Assembly: GCF_012489685.1 (NCBI RefSeq)
Contig: NC_080046.1
Span: forward strand, 33,939,176-34,003,175
DNA: 64,000 nucleotides
DNA from: Lotus japonicus
Lineage: Eukaryota > Streptophyta > Magnoliopsida > Fabales > Fabaceae
Direction of reading: 5' to 3'
Part shown: positions 32,743-42,926 of the stretch, in pieces
Numbering within the stretch: position 1 is the stretch's first letter
How the letters are laid out: each line of letters begins with the position of its first letter
Notes under the pieces: model-generated
The model's database searches: none
What the model saw: only the letters and a program-made list of their open reading frames with translations
Told to the model about the DNA's origin: nothing
Position numbers and translations under genes: made by a program

Positions 32743-33135
32743 CTAGAATGGAGGATCCCTCCTCATTCTTCTGCACTCCTGGCGCTGCTCTGACCTATCC
32801 TTCTCCAGACGCTCCAGTACATGCTGGATGTTGTTGAGCCTGTTCTTTAGCTCATCCCTCTCCAGAATCTCTTCTGCAATCTTGAGCTTCTCTTCCAAAC
32901 TCTTTTTTTCTTCCAGCAGCTTGAGTTCAAGCCGGCTGAGTTCTTGCACCTCCTCAACGAAGGCAAGAAATTCCCTCAGGTCTCTCTCCAACTCTGGACG
33001 CAGGTCCTCCTCCAGCAGTGTCCGTGTTAGCTCCGAGATGGTCGTTGTACCCTCTGGATGCCTGATGTTAAGGAACAAGTCCTCCTCGAAGGCCTTCTTC
33101 CTCAGCTCTTCTAGTGCTACGATGTATGATGCCAT
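32743..33135 (-). CDS. Antisense coiled-coil ORF of Sirevirus B (130 aa)
   Basis: Same position, start and length as the antisense ORF of element A. By hand alignment the two 393-bp ORFs differ at about 24 bases with no indel, while the sequence between this ORF and the env-position ORF has several indels. Fourteen residues differ, clustered at ~74-98; the C-terminal 32 residues are identical. Most base changes alter the residue, so the substitution pattern alone does not prove selection. The protein is Glu/Lys/Arg/Leu-rich with heptad-like spacing and a basic tail, without membrane or catalytic signs. A TATA box lies about 63 bases upstream and AATAAA 44 bases downstream on the same strand. 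Confidence 0.7.
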   Translation of the reverse strand: MASYIVALEELRKKAFEEDLFLNIRHPEGTTTISELTRTLLEEDLRPELERDLREFLAFVEEVQELSRLELKLLEEKKSLEEKLKIAEEILERDELKNRLNNIQHVLERLEKDRSEQRQECRRMRRDPPF

Positions 33136-33189
33136 TTTTTTCCTTACTGAAAATTGTTCGAGGTGTGAAGCTTACCTTTCTCTCCAACG

Positions 33190-33198
33190 CTTTATATA
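33190..33198 (-). promoter_or_regulatory. Minus-strand TATA box for the antisense ORF (element B)
   Basis: TATATAAAG, closer to consensus than in element A, in an otherwise conserved stretch. Transcription from here would run opposite to the element's genomic RNA and overlap the tail of the env-position transcript. Confidence 0.6.
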
Positions 33199-33385
33199 GG
33201 CTTCACTTTCTCTCTGAAAGTTAATGCTCCTACAGTTTCTCGAGGTTAAGTTCTTGGTAACTGACCCTTCTCTTTACTCCCTTGACCGGTAGTAACCGTT
33301 CTTCTCTTGCATTAACTCTTCTATTTATTTCGCCTAACTCTGATTCTTGCATCGTTTTCATTTTCTTTAAACTTAGACCTTCTCT

Positions 33386-33938
33386 AAGGGGGAGTACCTT
33401 GTACTTCAAGCTAAGTTTTTCACACCCCAAGCTTTTTGCTTATGACAAAAAGGGGGAGTACACCCAGTTTTTGATGTGTAAGATGTGTTAGTGTGATTTA
33501 TTTTTCTTTTGGAGAATTTAAGAGTTCCACCTTCATGACCATAGATGTGTCACTGGGCAAATACAAGGAATACATTTCACTTCTTCTGAAGTGATGCTAG
33601 TTGACTCTGATACCCAAGACTCTGATACCTTGTCCGTGACTCTGATTACTTATGCGCTTTGATTACTCGATTTTCATCTATGTCATAAGTTTTTCACTCT
33701 GAACTCTTATATCATTTAGCTCAGAATCTAGACTTTACTAACGTTTTCATCAAGTATTAGATTCAGGGGGAGCTAAGCTCAGATTCAAGCAGTGACTTGA
33801 ATTCAGAATGAGCAAGATAAACTATTCACTTCAGGATAAGTCTTATTCTATATCTCTAAACTCTGAGTGAATTCAGTTTAATGTTTAAGAATTGTTCATC
33901 AAAAATCTTAGTTTTGTCATCATCAAAAAGGGGGAGAT
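33386..33938 (+). other. Repeated polypurine motifs before the 3' LTR of Sirevirus B
   Basis: AAGGGGGAGTA (33386), AAAAAGGGGGAGTA (33447), CAGGGGGAGCTAAG (33765) and AAAAAGGGGGAGAT directly before the LTR (33925-33938). The last is the functional plus-strand primer; the upstream copies are the multi-PPT signature of Sireviruses. No ORF supported. Confidence 0.75.
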
Positions 33939-35145
33939 TGTAAGATCAAGTTTTGATCTAGTAGTACAACTCTATGTTTTGATGATTACAAGTTAACCTT
34001 TTGATATGAACAATTGTGGTACTCTAACGTGTTTTTCTGAGTGTGCTATTTACAGGCTCTGACCTCAACTCAATCTCACACAAATCAGAAGCACTGTGTA
34101 TAAAGAGCAACCCAAGCAACGCTTTCGCATTCACCATGTTCAGTATGAACAGTGGAAAAGCTTCAGAAGTTCTGAAGTTATACAAACTCTGATGTGGACT
34201 CAGTCACTAGAAGCTCTGAAGATCCAGAAAGTCTGATAACCAAGAAACACTGAAGGCTCAGATATTCTGATGGTGTAGAAGACTCTGAAGATCCAGAAGC
34301 TGAATAGTGGAAACTCTGATGTCCAGAAGCAAGATACTCTGAAGACCATGTTCTTCCCTCTGAGTTCAGAATCAGAAGAAACAATGGTCAGAGGATCTGG
34401 GCTTTCCCTCTGACTCTGATCAACCGGCTTCACAAGTTCCAATATGAAGCATTCCCCTGATCAGAAGTCTCCTAGGTTTAAAGGTCAAGTCGCTATCCAA
34501 GTACAAAAGCAACTGTACCTTCCTGACGACCTACCTAACAGTCTCAGACACAGCAGAAGCTGGATTTTCCAGAACTGCCCTCCAACGGTAGCATTTCCCA
34601 TGCAACGCTCAACCCTAATCCTTGGAGTATATAAAGAGGCTGAAGACTGAAAGAAGCGGCTAGAAGCATTCACATACGCGCAAGACAAACTAAAATTCTT
34701 CTAAGCTTTCTTTCATCTGAAATTCATTGAGTTTACTATTAGCTTTTTAGAAGCAAATCTCTTGTAAACAATTCTTTGATAAACAGTTTGTTTAGTTCCT
34801 TTAGGAGATCAAGGTTGATCGGATCCTAGAGAAGACTAAGAGAGTGAATCTTAGTGTGAGCTAAGTCAGTGTAATTGTTAGTCACTTGTAGGTTTCAAGT
34901 GCAGTTGTAACTCTTACCTGATTAGTGGATTGCCTTCATTCTAAGAAGGAAGAAATCACCTTAACGGGTGGACTGGAGTAGCTTGAGTGATTTATCAAGT
35001 GAACCAGGATAAAATCCTTGTGTGCTTTTCTATCTCTTATCTTTAGCACTTAAGTTCTCGAAAGATTTGTCAAAATCTTTAAGGTGGAAGTTTTATACTG
35101 AAAACGTTATTCAAACCCCCCTTTCTACCGTTTTTCATACCTTCA
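33939..35145 (+). repeat. 3' LTR of Sirevirus B
   Basis: 1,207 bp, same ends as the 5' LTR, TATA box at 34628-34635. Followed by the target duplication TGAAG. Confidence 0.95.
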
Positions 35146-35150
35146 TGAAG

Positions 35151-36365
35151 AAGATGTATCAGGACTTGAAGGTGAATTTTTGGTGGCCAGGAATGAAAAG
35201 ACAAGTGGCTGAGTATGTAGCTGCATGTTTGACATGTCAGAAGGCAAAGGTGGAGCATCAGAAGTCTTCAGGTATGCTACAAAGCTTGGATGTGCCAGAA
35301 TGGAAATGAGATAGCATATCGATGGATTTCGTCGTGGCTTTGCCAAGAGCTCAGAAGGGCTACGATTCTATTTGGGTAATCGTGGATCGACTGACTAAGT
35401 CGGCTCATTTCGTACCTGTGAGGACTACGTACAACGTGGAGAAACTATCAGAGATATATATAGCGGAGATTGTACGACTTCACGGAGTACCGACAAGTAT
35501 TGTATCCGATCGAGACCCGAAGTTTACATCACATTTTTGGGGAGCTCTTCAAGAGGCTTTGGGAACGAGGCTGAGACTAAGTTCTGCTTATCATCTGCAG
35601 ACTGATGGACAGACTGAGAGGACAATCCAGTCGTTGGAGGATTTGCTACGCGCTTGCGTATTAGACAACAAGGGCAGTTGGGATACCTTGTTACCGTTGA
35701 TTGAGTTCACATACAACAACAGTTTTCATACGAGCATTGGTATGGCACCGTATGAGGCTTTGTATGGCCGCAAGTGTAGAACACCTTTGTGTTGGTACCA
35801 AAACGGAGAAAATCTGTTGGTAGGACCGGAACTTCTGCAACAGACCACTAAGAAGATCAAGCAGATCAGAGAGAAGATGAGGACTTCTCAGAGTAGACAG
35901 AAGAGTTATGCAGATCAGAGGCGCAGAACTCTGGAGTTCGAAGAAGGAGATCATGTATTTCTGAGAGTTACTCAGACGACGGGTGTTGGTCGAGCAATCA
36001 AGTCAAAGAAGCTTACGCCCAAGTTCATTGGACCGTATCAGATCACTCGTCGAATTGGACCAGTCGCATATCAGATTGCACTACCTCCATTTCTATCAAA
36101 TATTCATGATGTATTCCACGTGTCACAACTGAGGAAATATATTGCGGATCCGACACATGTTATCGAGCTGGATGATATTGAGTTGAAGGATGATCTGTCT
36201 TTCGAGACACCGCCAATTAGCATTGGTGACACCAGGATAAAACAGTTGAGAGGGAAAGAGATCGAGTTAGTGAAGGTCATTTGGAATAAAGACACTGGTG
36301 ATGCGACATGGGAGCTGAAGGAGAAGATTCAAGGACAGTATCCAGAACTTTTTACTAACCCTTAA
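35151..36365 (+). pseudogene. Tekay-like copy 2 pol, rest of integrase and chromodomain
   Basis: It continues the integrase zinc domain broken by Sirevirus B (NFWWPGMKRQ, then CLTCQKAK). A TGA at 35307-35309 stands where Trp is expected before DSISMDF, again a G-to-A change. Past it the frame is open to 36365: catalytic Asp in SMDFVVALP, second Asp in [11 protein letters not shown], Glu in [15 protein letters not shown], the GPY-type segment [19 protein letters not shown], and the chromodomain-like tail [10 protein letters not shown] to [10 protein letters not shown]. So integrase was already or later inactivated by the stop as well as by the insertion. Confidence 0.9.
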
Positions 36366-36387
36366 GTTTCGAGGTCGAAACTTTCTT

Positions 36388-36402
36388 TTTGGAGGGTAGT
36401 AA
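36388..36402 (+). promoter_or_regulatory. Polypurine tract of Tekay-like copy 2
   Basis: TTTGGAGGGTAGTAA immediately before the LTR, behind the FRGR-coding tail typical of this group. Confidence 0.8.
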
Positions 36403-39400
36403 TGTAAGGCCCAAGTTTTTTTAAGCTTATGCTAAGTGAATAAACTTCTTATTCACGATTAGGGTTGATGTAATGTGAAGGGAAACCTGAACGAAAGTTT
36501 ATTAAATGAAATATATTTATGAAGGAGAAAGTTCAGGAAAAGTTCAAGGATTGCATTATGATCGATAAAAGTTATAGCACGATCGTTACACGCTTAAACC
36601 TAGGTCAGAAACCCTAGTATATAGCTAATTTTCACTTTTAGGCACGCTGGCAGTTAATTCCAAAAATCTTCAGAGAAATGTTAGAACTTCTCTTTTTCCA
36701 TATATCACCATCATTTCGAGGCGAAACTCTAGGATCTACGAACGTCCGATTCCAATCATCGGAAGTTTGCCGAAACCGAATCCCTGGTATTTCAAAACCC
36801 TAGAATTTCTCGACGATGAAGACTTTTTCTATTCAGAGCTTCAAATGAATATTCTACACGCGTACACCCATTTCTCTTGATGATTTCAATCTTTCTTCAG
36901 AAGGAAGTTTTCCATTCCGACATCCGAATGCAAAAAGCAACTTATCGGGTAAAATAGTTTTATACCGACTATGCTTTAGTTGCCAAAAATACAAAGAGAC
37001 CTCATTTTAGTTTTGGAATTCTTTCGCCAAAACATATCTATTAATTCACGGAGAATGACGCCGGAAAAATCAGATTCGCGAAACTTTCATTTTCCCGCGA
37101 ATTTCCAACCTTTATATATAGCAAAGAAAGGAAGAAAAACTCAAATTTTCCTCCATTTTCTCTCCTCAAACCCGCGGCCAAGAACAAGGAAGAAGGAAGA
37201 AGAATTTTGTTCATCGCTTGCTTGATCGTTGATCCGTTAGTTGCTACTTCAAGGCTTCGAGGTATAGTCGCTAATCCTTACCTCTGATCGCTTTTTCCAT
37301 AGCTTTTCTGTAGAGTTTTCTGAGTGGATAGTTTATGGGTTTTTGCAAAACTATCCTGAATCTTTCATTTCTGATTCTAAACCTCTTCCTTATGCGCCCA
37401 AGATCACTTCTGCCGGGTTAGATTTTCCGTTATGTCGCCGGAATTCCGCCGGAATCAATTTGAACCTAAAATACCCATTTTTGGAGTTTTTGGTGTAAAG
37501 CTTCAACCTTTAGGCTGAAAACTATCGCCTTAGCTTAGTGCTAGTAGGATTAGTTGTCATAAACGTCGTTGGTGACGTCCCTGCAAAATTTTATTTTTGG
37601 GATTTCAGTTTTGAAAATCCTAAGTTAAAAATCATGACCAAAATACCCCTGCGACAGTTTTTGATCCGATAATTTTTCCGAGTTCAGAATACCCTTAGTT
37701 ACGGCTTATGAAAGCATAGGAACCAAGTTTGATCGAAGAAAAATCGAGCCCCATAATTGCACAAAGTGGCCGAGCCCTATTAGGGGGGGAGGAGGAAAAT
37801 TTTCCTTTTCCGAAAACTTGTCTTTCGCGCTAGTTTATCGTACCTTAGAGTATAGATTACTTCGAGTAACCTTAGTAAGTATCGATAGCTTAGTTTCCGA
37901 TAGATTCTGATAGTATTCTGTGATTTTATTGTAAAGGTGCTTTTGAGGATTTCCCCGAGGACCAACACTTTGAGAGCGAGGAAGCACTAGTTGATCATTC
38001 AGGAGAACTTTCAGGTGAGGGCTTCTCACTGAATCTCTAGTTAATGCTTAGGGTCGATGTTTCGACATTGTTTACTGTTTATGCACTGGAATTGTGTGTG
38101 ATTGGAAAATGTTTTCTGAGGCTTCGGCTGACAATGTAGATGATTCATCTACTGAATGTTTTTGAGATTGTCTTACATGCTATGTGCTATGTGGGTAATC
38201 TAGGATGTGTGGTGCATGCTTTATATGCTAAGTGCTAAGTGTTTATGATGCGATTTATTGATATATGACATGTTGTTGATTGTGATGATTTAAATATGCT
38301 CTGTACTGGAATCTGAAATTCTGAATCGTGAGAATAGCGGGCAGGTCATGCCGATTTTTATTTGAGAGTTTTGAGAAAGTTTGATAGGACGAATGAGATT
38401 CGGGCCTTGTTATGATGTGTATGGATCGAGACATTCTCTGGAGTCAGTTGGGGATTAGGAGATCCCGAGAACTTATAAGATTTTGCGATAAGACTAAAAG
38501 GATATTATTTTGAAAAGAAAACTCATAAGACATTAAACAACCTCTAAATCTTTAAATAAAGATAATAAACTCGAAAGGAAGCTTCGGATGCAAATCTTAG
38601 TTTTTGGAAAACGAGAAGTGTCGTCGGATCCAAGTGTTGAGGAAGTTGAGGAGTGTTGAGTATGTCGATGTTCTTGTGCTGTTGGAGCAGCTATGTGTTG
38701 TTGGGCTATCCTGGGGATAAGTCCGGGAAACCGTTAGTTTCCGAGAGTGTGATACTCTGTGCTCGTTGAGCAGTTGTGACCATCGGATTGAGATGAGTCG
38801 GATGATTTGGAGATCATCGTGAGTTATGTGTTGTTATGAAGAAGTGTCTTTTGTCGTAGAATCGACTTTACCTTAGGGTAAGCTTTTAGAGACATTAATT
38901 TAGCTAGAACACGTGGCGACGTGTCGAGTGAGATTCGGAGACGTTGTTTGGCTAATCACTGCATTGCATGCACTCATTAAGTGGTTTAAACACGGCGAGA
39001 TACCGGACCACGGCGGATTCCAAAATTGGTTATAAGACCAGGATTTCCGCGTAAGAGCGCTGCTAGGTGACTCTTAGTAGCAGACCGAAATGGCAGGCCT
39101 TCGGGTTTTATGCTGATCTGACTACATGATGATGTTGGAGTAAGAGGCATCACGGGCCGAAATGGTCCCACCGTGGCTGGTGTTAGGGCTGATCCGATGA
39201 TGTCCATCCGTTCCGGAATGCATATTGGTTGACTGGGTTAACCTGCATTGCATATCATGCAACATACATACTAATTTAGTTGTCGAGTGTGATTGTTATT
39301 TGTCAATCCTATTTGGAACATGCTATTTGTTATTGTTGACATTTACGTTCGATATGGAACATGCAACCCTAGGAATGACATCTCTAGTTATAAGCCTAAG

Positions 39401-40473
39401 TGGCTATTTATTATTTGTACCTATTGGGGTTATTATCTACATAGTTCTTTAGAGTTGACCCTCGCGTCTTCTGTGTGTGTTTTGGCGGACAACGCCTTTT
39501 GTCAGATGAATATTGGGGATTGGTTCACCATGGTCCACCCTTCGGGGTGGATTAGGTATGAGATGATCGATCAGGACGACCCCGGGTCGTGGGTGGTTGA
39601 CCCCGCGAGCCAACGAGCGACGTATTCGGGGCGCATCATGGAGGATCACGTGGATAGCGGAGGACTTCTGAGGTCAGGAGTGTTGAGGCGATGCTCTATC
39701 AGCTTCAACTTGCCACCGGGCGTTCACTGTGGACCAGGACTTGGAGGACCACCACCACCACCATTGTCTTCAGACGAGGAGGATCCCTCAGAGGAGATTC
39801 CAGTGGGAGTGCCTTCGGCAGGGTCTAGTGCACCCACCGTTGCGATAATCGATGATCAGGGATCGGGCCCTAAGCCCGTGAGTCCAGCATCGGAGCGCAC
39901 TGCGGTTGCGAGGGGAGGACGGATAGGGTTAGTAGACTTGGTCGTTCTGGATTCTGATTCAGACGACGATCATGCTAGCACATAGTTTTGAGTGTTGGTA
40001 TGAGCTCCTCGAGTTAGGATTAGTGTAGGAGTAGAGTTTTAGCTCTGACAGTCTTGCTTCATTTGTTACTTAGGGGACAGGGTAGATCCGCCTATAGCTT
40101 TTTGTGTGGTTTCCTTACGGGAATCACAGAGAGTTGGTTGGACTTAGGAAGTCTTATTTTCAGGCCATTGGGTCAGCTGATTCTCAGTTTTGAGGGATAG
40201 TGTTGCGGGCACTTCACCTTTTCATTTGGTTTGTATATATTGCCTACGGGCGTTGCACTTTTCTTTCCGTCACTGGAGGTTACTCGTGACGAGGTTGCTA
40301 CTACAGCGGGGGCTGTTTATATATTGTATATTAGTTCTGATTTTTGTTATTGTTGGGTTTTATTTAATTCCGTCTTGTCTTAGTTATTATTATAAAAAAA
40401 AAAATATTCACGTTTTTCCGCATTAAGTTTATTTTGGTTACTAAAGTGACGCCACCGAAATCGGGGTGTTATA
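36403..40473 (+). repeat. 3' LTR of Tekay-like copy 2
   Basis: About 4.07 kb from TGTAAGGCCCAAG to GGGGTGTTATA (the usual end is ACA, so one base changed). TATATATA at 37113-37120. It is longer than the copy 1 LTR mainly because it keeps about 370 bases around 39560-39930 that copy 1 has lost; this segment belongs to a small ORF. Clearly diverged from the copy 1 LTRs. Confidence 0.88.
39506..39985 (+). CDS. Small ORF inside the Tekay-like LTR (159 aa)
   Basis: The frame is open from 39293, but the first ATG is at 39506 (MNIGDWFTMVHPSG). The protein has an N-terminal WFTMV..SG..RYEM.DQDDP block, a proline run (GGPPPPPLSSDEEDP), an acidic patch and the tail LDSDSDDDHAST. The third Tekay-like LTR (47608 onward) keeps the N-terminal block in frame with several differences and no indel up to the gap; copy 1 LTRs keep only the DSDSDDDHAS end and are frameshifted and deleted. 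No domain recognised, no signal peptide or membrane segment. It may be a real LTR-encoded protein, an accidental ORF, or a relic of a captured gene. Confidence 0.4.
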   Translation: MNIGDWFTMVHPSGWIRYEMIDQDDPGSWVVDPASQRATYSGRIMEDHVDSGGLLRSGVLRRCSISFNLPPGVHCGPGLGGPPPPPLSSDEEDPSEEIPVGVPSAGSSAPTVAIIDDQGSGPKPVSPASERTAVARGGRIGLVDLVVLDSDSDDDHAST

Positions 40474-40980
40474 GTGTGTATGGTTGTGTTTGGGCGGTCG
40501 GCCTGCTGCCAGACGTCCAACAGCTGATTCAAGATGGTTCGTCGTTCGGGGAGGATCCTGAGCACAATGACTACTACTGAGCCTTCGACGTGGACCCTGA
40601 CTTCATGCATGATCGGATGAGGGTCGATGTTAGGAGTGTATTATATGGGGGGATTGTTTTCACAGCTCTGATTGTCATTTCCCGTTGGGGCTGACTTATC
40701 TTCTTGAAAACTGTATTCACAAAACTCATGGCTCTGACCATGGGATATACTTATTCGCCTGCGGGCACTATCTCCAATTACTTTATGTTTATTATCTTTG
40801 GGTTGAGTCTTCATTATGTTAAGTCTTCTATTTGAAAAGAAAACCAAAAAAAAATATTTACGCATTTTCCGCACTATTGATTTAAAGTCACTAAAGTGGC
40901 ACCACCGAAATCGGGGTGTTACATTGTGGTATCAGAGCTTGTCGAGTCTTTCGGGAGTCTTTGGGGAATAGGTCTTCTGA
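40474..40980 (+). mobile_element. Remnant of another Tekay-like element: LTR 3' end, PBS, leader
   Basis: 40474-40923 is the 3' end of a diverged Tekay-like LTR (ending CACCGAAATCGGGGTGTTACA), followed by TGGTATCAGAGC at 40927-40938 and about 40 bases of leader matching the other copies up to GGTCTTCTG (~40980). There it stops abruptly at Tat-type sequence. Copy 2 was inserted into this LTR; the part left of the insertion is outside the window. Confidence 0.82.
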
Positions 40981-41098
40981 ATTAACTGCACGAATATGGC
41001 GCTTCCGTGCCGCATGGGTGTCGCCTCCACCGCCAAATCCCCCGGCGATGGTGTTTATGGTCCCTACGGGCGGTCCTGAGTGTTGAGCGAACGTGTCA

Positions 41099-42532
41099 TC
41101 AGCCCCTTTTGTGGCGATGGCCGCTGATTCTTGTTTTATCGCCGTTGTTGCGCCACTGGCCTTGGCGATTTCCTTGATATCCCGCCCGAATCAACTTATC
41201 AATTTCGCGCTGCAAAGTCCAGCAGTCATCAGTGTCGTGCCCGACGGACCGATGATATTCACACCACTTTTTGGGATTGGCGTCCCGTGGTTGATACTTC
41301 GGGGCCTCTGGCTCATCCACTAAATTTGCGCCCCTCACCTCGCGGAGTATATCCGTTAAATCTGTGTTCATCACCATGTCAGCCTCCTCCCGCTTGCGAT
41401 GAGACTTAGATTGCCATGGGCGGCGTTGTTCATAATCATCACGCCGTGGGTACAACTGTTCCTTTGTCGGCCTCAATGCCGCCTTCCCTTTATCTTGTCT
41501 TTGCTGCTTGCCATCCCCCTTATCCTCGCCATTCTTATCTTTTTTCGCGCGCTTGGGCGACGTGTCGCCCTTTTCCAGTTTCGCGCGCTTTCTTTTGAAA
41601 GCATCGTCCTCCTCGTCAAGAATATAAGTGCTGGCGCGAGCACGCATCTCTTCCATCGAACGTGCTGGCTTGCGTGTCAACTTGCTGTTCAACCCTCCCG
41701 GTAACAAACCATTTTTGAATGCTAGAGCACAGGCTCGAGGCTCCTCGTCCTCTACCTTGACCGACGCAGCGCTGTACCTTGCCATGTACTCCTTTAGTGA
41801 CTCTCCTTCCTGCTGGCGAATATTGTATAGGTCATTGATCGTTACCGGCTGATTCTTATTCGCCGAGAATTGCACTAAAAACTTGGATGAGAAGTCTCTG
41901 AAATTCGAAATCGATCCGCGCGGCAAAGTTGTGAACCATGCCATCGCCGTTGATTTGAACGTCGATGGAAACATCCTGCACTTCACCGCATCTGACGCCG
42001 CAATTATCACCATCTTCGTGTTGAAATACAGAAAATGATCCTTTGGATCAGAATCTCCACTGTAAGAATCCAGAACTAACGTTTTCATGTTATCTGGAAT
42101 CGCCACACTCTCAACATCCTCCGAGAACGGACGGAACTCAGCTACAGAATCCGCTTCTCTGCTTCCATCATCCTGTTGCTCGCGGCGGTAGAAATCCAAC
42201 TGAGCCTGTAGATGCTCGTTCCGCTGCTGGATGTTGCCAATGCTGCGCATCAGATGGCGCCATTGCTCCTGAGTCACCGCCGGTTGTTGCTCCGGAGCAG
42301 GTGAATTTCCTGGTGAGCGCTCCTGAGATCCAATCTGCGAAGGCGATGGAGGAGGCGGTGGTGATGGAGGAGGGGAAGGCGGCTCAGAAGTGCGTGTAGC
42401 CTGTACTCCTGCCTTCGTATCGGAGAATCCAGGACAACTCGATGAGGCCGTCGAGGCGGCGAGATTCGCTGTCGCACCGGTGAATGATGCTGCCTCCTGC
42501 GTCGAGTCTCCATCTAAACAGGAACAACGCAA
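41099..42532 (-). pseudogene. Tat-type gag
   Basis: An uninterrupted frame of about 477 codons but without a usable ATG at its start; the ATG at 42513 is in another frame, so the start has decayed. Features: a Pro/Ser-rich N-terminal part (PPSPPPSPPPPPSPSQ), a coiled segment (QQRNEHLQAQLDFYRREQ), the retrotransposon gag core (LDSYSGDSDPKDHFLYFNTKM, MAWFTTLPRGSISNFRDF, FKNGLLPGGL), a Lys-rich linker and the characteristic WCEYHRSVGHDTDDCWTLQREI zinc-like motif followed by a Gly-rich end. In another frame, 41098-40984 continues with GTINTIAGGFGGGG and ARKRH, the usual segment behind Tat gag, so there is a frameshift near 41100. Confidence 0.85.
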
Positions 42533-42655
42533 ACTCGATCGAAAAACGAACGCCAGTCACGGAATCAGGATCGGAAAATTAGAGAATTTCCTGATCGTAA
42601 TTAGGGATAGCTTCTTGCACAATCAATCCACGTGAATGGGAGTAGAAAGTTTATC

Positions 42656-42676
42656 GTTCCCCACAGACGGCGCCAA
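42656..42676 (-). promoter_or_regulatory. Tat-type primer binding site
   Basis: Minus strand TGGCGCCGTCTGTGGGGAA, two bases from the presumed LTR end. TGGCGCC-type sites are usual in Tat/Athila elements. Confidence 0.75.
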
Positions 42677-42678
42677 AT

Positions 42679-42924
42679 GCTCTGGGAATGAACATTGAAA
42701 GAAGGGATAGTACCTAAAGAGTGGAAGAATGTGCTAGAGAGAGAATGAGAATACTGAATTTCATGTGTTATTTCATAAAGTGAGCCAAAAGTCCCCTACA
42801 ATTGGTAACTACCTCCTATTGGGCCAATTGGGCCTCTGAGGCCAAGGCCCAACTTAAGGCCAGGGCCTCGCCTCGGGGCGGGCTACATGCTGGGCGTTGC
42901 CCCTCCAGGGGCTCGCCCAGTCCA
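42679..42924 (-). repeat. Probable LTR of the Tat-type element
   Basis: On the minus strand it would run from TGGACTGGGCGAG to CCCAGAGCA. It is GC-rich with GGCCCAA-type words. The outer end is uncertain because there is no second LTR or target duplication to confirm it. Confidence 0.45.
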
Positions 42925-42926
42925 GG

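Larger units (their letters stand above)
23042..35145 (+). mobile_element. Full-length Sirevirus-type Ty1/copia element B
   Basis: 12,104 bp with 1,207-bp LTRs and a perfect 5-bp target duplication TGAAG (23037-23041 and 35146-35150). Internal order: PBS, gag, pol (protease, integrase, RT, RNase H), env-position ORF, antisense ORF, repeated polypurine motifs. I see three differences between the LTRs, so it moved recently. It has frameshifts in gag-pol and in the env-position ORF and is probably not autonomous now. It sits in the integrase of Tekay-like copy 2. Confidence 0.96.
20166..40473 (+). mobile_element. Tekay/Del-like Ty3-gypsy element (copy 2), interrupted
   Basis: Gag from its middle, protease, RT and RNase H lie at 20168-23041, the rest of integrase and the chromodomain tail at 35151-36365, the polypurine tract at 36388-36402 and the 3' LTR at 36403-40473. 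Sirevirus C sits in gag (left end) and Sirevirus B in the integrase zinc domain. The 5' LTR and gag N-terminus are not in the window. Its right end abuts the inside of yet another Tekay-like LTR, so it was itself inserted in an older copy. Confidence 0.9.
40981..42924 (-). mobile_element. Truncated Tat-type Ty3-gypsy element (minus strand)
   Basis: Read on the minus strand: an LTR-like GC-rich piece, a TGGCGCC primer site, a gag reading frame and the first codons behind gag, then an abrupt end at 40981 against a Tekay leader. No protease, RT or integrase is present. The gag end and the TGGCGCC primer are typical of the Tat/Ogre/Retand group. It is a 5' fragment or a gag-only derivative. Confidence 0.78.

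Noticed and set aside
33137..33185. Possible mini-intron (GT...CAG) in the antisense leader
   Set aside because: About 34 bases, too short for a plant intron.
42043..42399. Plus-strand frames over the Tat-type gag
   Set aside because: Shadows of the minus-strand gag, which has recognised motifs.
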